NCBI GenBank assembly: GCA_030627085.1 | Contig: DAOUSS010000036.1 | Location: 1-10,376, forward strand | Source: Candidatus Stahliibacteriota bacterium | GTDB lineage: Bacteria > Hydrothermota > UBA3073 | DNA: 10,376 bases | Direction: 5' to 3' | In this document: piece by piece, positions 6,246-10,376 of the stretch | Layout: every line of letters begins with the position of its first letter | Position numbering within the stretch: position 1 is the stretch's first letter | Program-made: the position numbers and the translations under genes | Notes under the pieces: model-generated | What the model saw: only the letters and a program-made list of their open reading frames with translations | Database searches by the model: none | Told to the model about the DNA's origin: nothing

Positions 6246-7364
6246 ATGTCTAAACTTAAAATACTCATATTAATTTTACTCTTCTTTCTGGGTTGCATAG
6301 GAGTAGAAAAAAGAGAAGGGGTAAGGTTGGGAAGAATATCCACTGAACCTTGTGTAAGAATACTGCTCGGAGATGGAGGGGGTATACAATCTGATGGGAA
6401 TATATGTATTCGCAAAGGAAGCAAGGTATATAAACTTTCTTCAGGCACAATACAAGTCAAAGATGGAAAGATTTATAGAGATGGACAGAAGGTCTTTGAT
6501 ATAACATCGTCTATCAGGGTAACATTTGGAAACAAAAGTTTTAGGTATAATGGTCTTCTCTACCGGGGAGAAGTTATTCTTACGAACTCTCTGATAATAA
6601 ACAAAATTCCAATTGAATCCTATCTGTACTCTGTTGTTGCCTGTGAGTTTGAATGTGGTGAGATTGAGGCTATGAAAGCGGGTGCCTGTGCAGCGAGGAC
6701 ATATACCCTGAGACATTTGAAACTTGATAATGATTATGACCTTGTAGCCACAGAAGCAGATCAGGTATACAGAGGAGTGAATTCTGAGACAAAAAATTCC
6801 AGATCTGTCTGTGATAAGACAAGAGGACTCGTCTGTGTATACAGAGGTAAATTGATAGATGCACGATACTCATCGACCTGTGGGGGAAGAACTGCAGATT
6901 CAAAGGATGTTTTTGGAAAAGGAAAACCATACCTGAGAAGTCGTTCCTGTAACTACTGCAAGATATCTCCCCACTACTCCTGGACTTATAAATACTCAAA
7001 GCAAAATTTTCGCGAACTCGTGCAGGATAGAATTAAAAATCTTGAAGGCAAAGACCCTGGTCGGGTAAGAGGAGTAAAGATAAAAAAAAGAGACAAATCG
7101 GGGAGGGTAAAAGAGGTTATTGTGGAGGCAAAGAATGGTAGATTTACAATAAATGGTGAAGATATCAGAAAATTGTTTAATTTAAAGAGTAGGTATTTTG
7201 ATATCAAATCAAAAGGTGACCGAATATATATTGAAGGCAAGGGATGGGGACATGGGGTTGGGATGTGTTCATGGGGAGCAATAGGTATGGCAAAAAAAGG
7301 AAAAGGATTCAAGGAGATACTGCGATATTATTATCAGGGAACATCGGTAAAGAAATTGTATTAA
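6246..7364 (+). CDS. SpoIID/LytB-domain lipoprotein, peptidoglycan active
   Basis: The protein has 372 residues from the ATG; a TTG nine codons upstream lies within the repeat block and is not favoured. The N-terminus is a lipoprotein signal: basic start, hydrophobic stretch, and C17 after FLG, a slightly off-consensus lipobox. The rest is a SpoIID/LytB domain: IPIESYLYSVVACEFECGEIEAMKAGACAARTYTL at about 121-155 with E134 at the place of the SpoIID catalytic Glu, QVYRGVNSETKNS, YSSTCGGRTADS at about 208-219, and the C-terminal GWGHGVGMCSWGA at 333-345 ending in YYYQGTSVKKLY. SpoIID is a lytic transglycosylase acting on stemless glycan; outside spore formers the family is linked to septal or general wall remodelling. 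The protein has twelve cysteines, and C212 with the CNYC pair (C235, C238) could bind zinc or form disulfides. It converges on rnfA, with 14 nt between stops. Confidence 0.92.
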   Translation: MSKLKILILILLFFLGCIGVEKREGVRLGRISTEPCVRILLGDGGGIQSDGNICIRKGSKVYKLSSGTIQVKDGKIYRDGQKVFDITSSIRVTFGNKSFRYNGLLYRGEVILTNSLIINKIPIESYLYSVVACEFECGEIEAMKAGACAARTYTLRHLKLDNDYDLVATEADQVYRGVNSETKNSRSVCDKTRGLVCVYRGKLIDARYSSTCGGRTADSKDVFGKGKPYLRSRSCNYCKISPHYSWTYKYSKQNFRELVQDRIKNLEGKDPGRVRGVKIKKRDKSGRVKEVIVEAKNGRFTINGEDIRKLFNLKSRYFDIKSKGDRIYIEGKGWGHGVGMCSWGAIGMAKKGKGFKEILRYYYQGTSVKKLY

Positions 7365-7378
7365 GCGCTGACGGCAGA

Positions 7379-7966
7379 TTATATCGATAACCCAAGTAGA
7401 CCAGCGAATCCAAGAAATGCGAGTGATGTAAGGGAAGCGGTGATAAATGCTATAGGAGAACCCTTCAATGCATCGGGTACCGGGGCAAGGTCAATCTGCT
7501 CTCTCATCCCCGCCATAAGTAGAAGTGCAAGCCCAAATCCTAGTGCGGTCCCAATAGAAAACACTGTTGCCTGAAGGAGTGTATAGTCGTAATCTATAAT
7601 CAGAAATGTAATTCCAAGAATTGCACAGTTGGTAGTTATAAGAGGCAGATAAATACCGAGTGCTTGATAGAGTGTTGGCACATTTTTCTTTAAAAAGAGT
7701 TCAATTAACTGCACAAGGGAAGCTATAACGAGTATGAATGCTGCTGTCCTTAAAAATACGAGATCGAGAGGCACAAGTAGGTAGTGATATATGAAAAATG
7801 TTATCCAGGAGGCAAGTAGCATCACAAATAGCACCCCCATGGACATGCCCAGTGCAGTATCTGTCCTTCTGGATACCCCAAAGTAGGGACATAACCCCAG
7901 AAAGCGCATAAGGACGATGTTATTTACCAGAAACGCCGATAGAAATATGAGAAAAGGAGACACCAT
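7379..7966 (-). CDS. rnfA: Electron transport complex subunit RnfA
   Basis: The protein has 195 residues and six predicted membrane segments. RnfA is a core membrane subunit of the Rnf complex, which couples ferredoxin:NAD+ electron transfer to Na+ or H+ translocation. Family stretches are FLVNNIVLMRFLGLCPYFGVS near the start, SLVQLIELFLKKNVPTLYQALGIYLPLITTNCAILG, and GFGLALLLMAGMREQ. C26 and C114 correspond to the two cysteines that, with two from RnfE, hold the iron-sulfur centre inside the membrane. LGLCPYFGVS favours RnfA over NqrE. The ATG at 7966 places LVNN after 12 residues, as in E. coli RnfA; a TTG two codons upstream is less likely. No Shine-Dalgarno sequence is visible; the upstream bases are repeat. 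No rnfB follows. Confidence 0.94.
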   Translation of the reverse strand: MVSPFLIFLSAFLVNNIVLMRFLGLCPYFGVSRRTDTALGMSMGVLFVMLLASWITFFIYHYLLVPLDLVFLRTAAFILVIASLVQLIELFLKKNVPTLYQALGIYLPLITTNCAILGITFLIIDYDYTLLQATVFSIGTALGFGLALLLMAGMREQIDLAPVPDALKGSPIAFITASLTSLAFLGFAGLLGLSI

Positions 7967-7974
7967 AAGCAATT

Positions 7975-8014
7975 GTTATTGGGTTATTAGGTAATTAAGT
8001 TATTAAGTAATTTA
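7975..8014. repeat. GTNATTRR array, five units
   Basis: Between rnfE and rnfA, five tandem octamers read on the plus strand as GTTATTGG, GTTATTAG, GTAATTAA, GTTATTAA and GTAATTTA. The block ends 8 nt before the rnfA ATG and fills the place where its ribosome binding site should be. The units belong to the same family as those at 4989-5055 and 10028-10091. Confidence 0.85.
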
Positions 8015-8040
8015 TCCTGTATCCTTTTGGTCGTCAATGA

Positions 8041-8637
8041 TCAGGCGTGACTACTCTTGAAATGGTTCATTATTCCCATAAGGGACGCTATTACCAGAAA
8101 TCCTCCGGGAGGAAGAATCATAAATATTACAGGATTGTTCTGGAATCCTTGAGGAAAGACATTAAACCCGAAGAAGGTTCCACTACCCAGGAGTTCTCTG
8201 ATGCTTCCCATTATAAATATTGCAAGAGTAAACCCTATTCCAGAGCCTAAACCATCCAAAAGAGAGGCAAATACACCATTTTTATACGCAAATCCTTCTA
8301 CTCTCCCAAGTATAATACAGTTAACAACAATAAGCGGCACAAATACCCCTAAATTTTTATACAGATCTGGTATGAATGCGTGCATAGTATAATCAATGAC
8401 AGTAACAAAAGTGGATATGATTACAATAAAGACAGGTATTCTGATGTTTTCGGGGATAAACTTTCTTATAGAGGATATAGTGATATTTGACAATGTAAGA
8501 ACAAATATTACTGCTATACCCATCCCAAGCGAGTTAAATGCGGTTGTGGAGACCGCGAGAGTTGGACATAATCCTATCATTAAGACCAAGACGGGGTTGT
8601 TCTTTAAAATTCCATTGGTGAAATCTCTTGATTGCAT
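8041..8637 (-). CDS. rnfE: Electron transport complex subunit RnfE
   Basis: The protein has 198 residues from the ATG at 8637; a longer reading frame starting at TTG 8673 runs into repeat DNA and is not favoured. It is a multi-span membrane subunit that pairs with RnfA in the Rnf complex. Signatures are FTNGILKNNPVLVLMIGLCPTLAVS near the start, LSNITISSIRKFIPENIRIPVFIVIISTFVT, LYKNLGVFVPLIVVNCIILGRVEGFA and LLDGLGSGIGFTLAIFIMGSIRELLGSGTFFG. C24 and C107 are the conserved cysteines expected to share the membrane iron-sulfur centre with RnfA. LGLCPTLAVS favours RnfE over NqrD. It is transcribed before rnfA, as in standard rnfCDGEAB operons, but from its own promoter and without rnfC, rnfD or rnfG upstream. 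No Shine-Dalgarno sequence is seen. Confidence 0.95.
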   Translation of the reverse strand: MQSRDFTNGILKNNPVLVLMIGLCPTLAVSTTAFNSLGMGIAVIFVLTLSNITISSIRKFIPENIRIPVFIVIISTFVTVIDYTMHAFIPDLYKNLGVFVPLIVVNCIILGRVEGFAYKNGVFASLLDGLGSGIGFTLAIFIMGSIRELLGSGTFFGFNVFPQGFQNNPVIFMILPPGGFLVIASLMGIMNHFKSSHA

Positions 8638-8641
8638 AGGA

Positions 8642-8773
8642 AAGTGTAAAACACGAATATCACGAATTAACAAATTACACGAATTTTTTTTATTTTTGAG
8701 ATGTTTTTATATTATCCGTGCGGATCCGTATGGATTTGTGTGCATTCGATTGATTTGTGTAATTCGTGGTGTC
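8642..8773. repeat. CACGAATTA-type dispersed repeat in rnfE leader
   Basis: The rnfE 5' leader holds degenerate words: CACGAATAT, CACGAATTA, ACAAATTA and CACGAATT at 8652-8686, then, inverted, ATCCGTG, GGATTTGTGTG and TTTGTGTAATTCGTG at 8714-8768. TAATTCGTG (8759-8767) is the exact inverse complement of CACGAATTA (8661-8669), so the leader transcript could fold back on itself. The period is 8-9 nt. It lies between the rnfE promoter and start codon. Confidence 0.7.
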
Positions 8774-8793
8774 TTTTTTCTGAACATGGGTGC

Positions 8794-8822
8794 ATTATAC
8801 AATAAAAACTCTAAAAAGTCAA
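8794..8822 (-). promoter_or_regulatory. Sigma70-type promoter of rnfEA
   Basis: On the minus strand, TTGACT (8822-8817), a 17-nt spacer and a perfect TATAAT (8799-8794) form a near-consensus promoter. The predicted start near 8787 gives rnfE a leader of about 150 nt made largely of the CACGAATTA-type repeat. This implies that rnfE-rnfA is a transcription unit of its own, divergent from the sigma factor gene. Confidence 0.78.
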
Positions 8823-8878
8823 GTGAAAAAAATGTATCTTAAAATAAAATAAGTTGGTATCTTTTAGCGTTTATCAAT

Positions 8879-9439
8879 ATGAATATGGAAAAGAGTGATG
8901 CTGTTCTTATAGAAGAACACAAGAATGGTAGTCAGGAAGCATTTGCCGAATTATTTTACAGGTATAAGAATAGTATATACAACTTTATTTACCGCTTTGT
9001 TGGTAGTTCCGATATAGCAGATGATTTATTAGAGGATACATTCGTAAAGATGATTAAGAGTATAGATAATTATCAGGAGAGGAATAAATTTAAACAATGG
9101 CTATTCAGTGTAGCAAACTCTGTCACTATTGATTATCTTAGAAAAAGAAAAAAAGAGTATGCGGTTGATTCAATTGAAGATTGGATGGATATAGCCGATG
9201 ATTCACCCTCCCCACAGGTATTTCTTGAGCAAAAAGAGCAGATGAATTTTATAGAGGAGAAGATAAAGCAGTTGCCCCCTAAACAAAAACAGGTTTTTTT
9301 GATGAGGCAGGAGAGTGATTTGACCTTCAGAGAGATTGCTAAGATATTGGGATGTCCTATTTCTACTGTGCTTTCAAGAATGCATAATGCTGTTTTAAAT
9401 CTCAGGAAGTCTTTAAAGGAGTATGAATATGAAATGTAA
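8879..9439 (+). CDS. ECF-type RNA polymerase sigma factor
   Basis: The protein has 186 residues, usual for an ECF (group 4) sigma factor. Region sigma2 spans about 20-92, with FAELFYRYKNSIYNFIYRFVG, a DADD-like DIADDLLEDTFVKMIK and FKQWLFSVANSVTIDYLRKRKK. A short acidic linker follows. Region sigma4 spans about 126-180, with LPPKQKQVFLMRQ and the helix-turn-helix TFREIAKILGCPISTVLSRMHNAV that reads the -35 element. The next gene is its overlapping anti-sigma factor. The start is the first of two nearby ATGs (8879 and 8885); neither has a Shine-Dalgarno sequence. The promoter must lie in the short stretch between the divergent rnfE promoter and the gene; I could not identify it, so autoregulation is possible but unproven. 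The regulon is unknown. Confidence 0.94.
   Translation: MNMEKSDAVLIEEHKNGSQEAFAELFYRYKNSIYNFIYRFVGSSDIADDLLEDTFVKMIKSIDNYQERNKFKQWLFSVANSVTIDYLRKRKKEYAVDSIEDWMDIADDSPSPQVFLEQKEQMNFIEEKIKQLPPKQKQVFLMRQESDLTFREIAKILGCPISTVLSRMHNAVLNLRKSLKEYEYEM
9415..9421 (+). promoter_or_regulatory. Ribosome binding site choosing anti-sigma start
   Basis: AAAGGAG inside the sigma gene is 1 nt from the ATG at 9423 but 7 nt from the ATG at 9429. This spacing makes the second ATG the likely start of the anti-sigma factor. Confidence 0.7.
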
Positions 9440-9917
9440 TGAGTATAAAGAAGACCGTATATTGCGCATATACGGTGAATTGAAAGGGGAAAGGAAAAAG
9501 AATTTCGAAGAGCATCTTTCTTCTTGTTCCTACTGTAAAAAATACATAGAGGATTTCCAGTCTACCCTTTCACTCTATACACAGCTTCCCAATGAAGAGC
9601 CCTCTGAAAAAACGGTAAAAAGAATCTTAAAGAGGGCAGAGAGAATGCGTAGACCGGTCCCTTACAGAGAAAGGAGTGTGGTTACCCGGAGAGTAAGATG
9701 GGCTATTCCTGCCTTTGCGGGTGCAGTTGCTCTCTTTCTATTGTTGATATTGCCGCGATTTGATAGGAATACATGGGAGGACAATTTTGAAGAGAATATA
9801 TGGAATATAAACCATGAGCTCTCTCTTCTGACCGAGCATGAGACTCTAAATTATGGTATAGATACGCGAATTCAGGAGATAGAATCCGAATTTTCTCTAT
9901 TGAGTGATGAGTGGTGA
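9429..9917 (+). CDS. Zinc-type (zf-HC2) transmembrane anti-sigma factor
   Basis: The protein has 162 residues from the ATG at 9429; the ATG two codons earlier is too close to the ribosome binding site. The N-terminal anti-sigma domain shows MKCNEYKED and the zinc signature H29-x3-C33-x2-C36, with C3 as a likely fourth ligand. One membrane span follows (about 91-109, WAIPAFAGAVALFLLLILP) and then an acidic, presumably periplasmic tail of about 50 residues. Proteins of this type hold their ECF sigma at the membrane and release it on an envelope, metal or redox signal. The gene overlaps the sigma gene by 11 nt, so the pair is translated together. The periplasmic tail has no domain I recognise. 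Confidence 0.92.
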   Translation: MKCNEYKEDRILRIYGELKGERKKNFEEHLSSCSYCKKYIEDFQSTLSLYTQLPNEEPSEKTVKRILKRAERMRRPVPYRERSVVTRRVRWAIPAFAGAVALFLLLILPRFDRNTWEDNFEENIWNINHELSLLTEHETLNYGIDTRIQEIESEFSLLSDEW

Positions 9918-9925
9918 GGGCAAGG

Positions 9926-9974
9926 AGAAGAGAGAAGAGAGAAGAGAGAAGAGAGAAGAGAGAAGAGAGAAGAG
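9926..9974. repeat. AGAAGAG heptamer tandem array, seven copies
   Basis: Seven perfect head-to-tail copies of AGAAGAG, only 9 nt after the anti-sigma stop codon. The purine-only strand is the coding strand. Such a perfect array should change copy number by replication slippage. It lies between the anti-sigma gene and the last gene, so length changes could affect the spacing or stability of the transcript rather than a reading frame. Confidence 0.95.
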
Positions 9975-10008
9975 AGATGGTGGGACAATTATCAATGAAA
10001 AATTAGCA

Positions 10009-10024
10009 ATTAGCAAGTCAAAAT
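10009..10024 (+). repeat. 16-bp direct repeat shared with 6222-6237
   Basis: ATTAGCAAGTCAAAAT is identical to the sequence at 6222-6237. In both places it abuts an octamer array and precedes a gene on the plus strand, which shows that these gaps share a common element beyond low-complexity words. Confidence 0.85.
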
Positions 10025-10027
10025 GAT

Positions 10028-10091
10028 AAAATGACGCAATGACCTAATGACCCAATTACCTAATAACTTAATTACTCAATTAATTAGTTAC
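10028..10091. repeat. GTNATTRR array, six or more units
   Basis: Six clean octamers read on the minus strand as GTAATTAA, GTTATTAG, GTAATTGG, GTCATTAG, GTCATTGC and GTCATTTT (plus-strand span 10028-10075). Degenerate text follows up to 10091. The family is that of 4989-5055 and 7975-8014. Unlike those arrays, this one is followed by an intact ribosome binding site. Confidence 0.85.
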
Positions 10092-10099
10092 AAGGAGGT
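10092..10099 (+). promoter_or_regulatory. Strong ribosome binding site of last gene
   Basis: AAGGAGGT, a full match to the anti-Shine-Dalgarno consensus, lies 3 nt before the ATG at 10103. It is the best site in the window and contrasts with the several genes here that have none. Confidence 0.8.
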
Positions 10100-10102
10100 A
10101 TT

Positions 10103-10376
10103 ATGAAGAGATTAATACCAGCAATAATGATAGTGGCAAGCGTGCTGGTCGCACACCCACCGCAACGGGAGATATTGCACGAACTCGAAAGTATAGAATT
10201 AAGCGAATATGAGAGGGAAGAGGCAATGAAATTCGTAAGAGAGCACGAAGGTCCGTTGAAACTAAGGATGTTGGAAAGGCTCAAAATGAGTGCGCCAGCA
10301 GAGTTTCGTCAACATATTAGAAGGGCTCTTATAAAGAAAAGATATATGGAAAAATTGAGAAAAAGAGATCCGAAAC
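10103..10376 (+). CDS. Exported small helical protein, 3' end cut off
   Basis: This open frame of 91 codons continues past the window edge. It begins with a signal peptide: KR, a hydrophobic stretch of about residues 4-16 and a possible cleavage after VLVA near residue 17. The mature part is almost all charged helix, rich in Glu, Arg, Lys and Leu, with family-like text such as ELSEYEREEAMKFVREH and a repeated FR..IRRA..KKRYMEKLRKRDP pattern. I do not recognise a named family. It resembles in general character the periplasmic helical proteins (CpxP/Spy or metal-sensor like) and uncharacterised secreted proteins seen next to ECF sigma factors. It follows the sigma/anti-sigma pair on the same strand after a 185-nt repeat-filled gap, so it may be part of that regulon; this is inference. 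Confidence 0.72.
   Translation, partial: MKRLIPAIMIVASVLVAHPPQREILHELESIELSEYEREEAMKFVREHEGPLKLRMLERLKMSAPAEFRQHIRRALIKKRYMEKLRKRDPK

Noticed and set aside
7379..8637. NqrE/NqrD of a Na+-NQR complex instead of RnfA/RnfE
   Set aside because: The LGLCPYFGVS and LGLCPTLAVS contexts fit Rnf better than Nqr, and no other nqr genes are present.
8638..8673. Upstream extension of rnfE to a TTG start
   Set aside because: The extra residues are encoded by the CACGAATTA-type repeat, and known RnfE proteins start close to the FTNGI-like segment, so the ATG at 8637 is better.
8823..8878. Promoter of the sigma gene, with TAAAAT at 8840-8845 as -10
   Set aside because: There is no matching -35 at a usable distance and no recognisable ECF-type motif, so I do not annotate one.
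9998..10035. Promoter for the last gene built from TTAGCA and ATAAAA-like words
   Set aside because: The hexamers are poor and belong to the repeat text, so the match is probably accidental.

Overview
This window comes from an AT-rich bacterial genome with a Gram-negative style envelope. It carries mreB/mreC, Rnf-type membrane redox subunits, an RseC-family protein, a SpoIID-domain lipoprotein and an ECF sigma/anti-sigma pair. There is no rRNA, tRNA, CRISPR or insertion sequence. The gene mix and the word-like short repeats in nearly every gap remind me of genomes of uncultivated anaerobic candidate phyla (Omnitrophota, WOR-3 and similar), but nothing here fixes the taxon.

Layout. From about 5510 down to 230 a minus-strand run reads rseC, mutL, endoQ, mreB, mreC. 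It starts at a good sigma70-type promoter just upstream of rseC. mutL and endoQ are 3 nt apart and mreB/mreC overlap by 4 nt. At 5624-6174 a divergent extended -10 promoter drives a Mut7-C type RNase-domain protein, followed by a SpoIID/LytB-domain lipoprotein (6246-7364). Converging on it with only 14 nt between stop codons is a minus-strand pair, rnfE then rnfA (8637-7379), with its own promoter at 8794-8822. Divergent from rnfE is a plus-strand ECF sigma factor overlapping its zinc-type anti-sigma factor, then a repeat-filled gap and the start of a small exported helical protein that runs off the right edge.

How the genes may work together. MutL has an intact endonuclease-type C-terminal domain and is coupled to an endonuclease Q homologue. 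Both carry motifs matching beta-clamp binding peptides, which suggests a clamp-directed repair pair. RseC with RnfA and RnfE suggests membrane redox chemistry, although rnfB, rnfC, rnfD and rnfG are absent here. mreBC and the SpoIID protein concern cell wall growth or remodelling. The sigma/anti-sigma pair probably senses an envelope signal, with the downstream exported protein as a candidate partner or target.

Non-coding DNA. The most unusual property is that almost all gaps are built from short-period (7-9 nt) degenerate repeats or palindromes. One octamer family, GTNATTRR, recurs in three gaps, with a related variant in a fourth, and always just upstream of a start codon. No gene-free stretch exceeds 300 bases.
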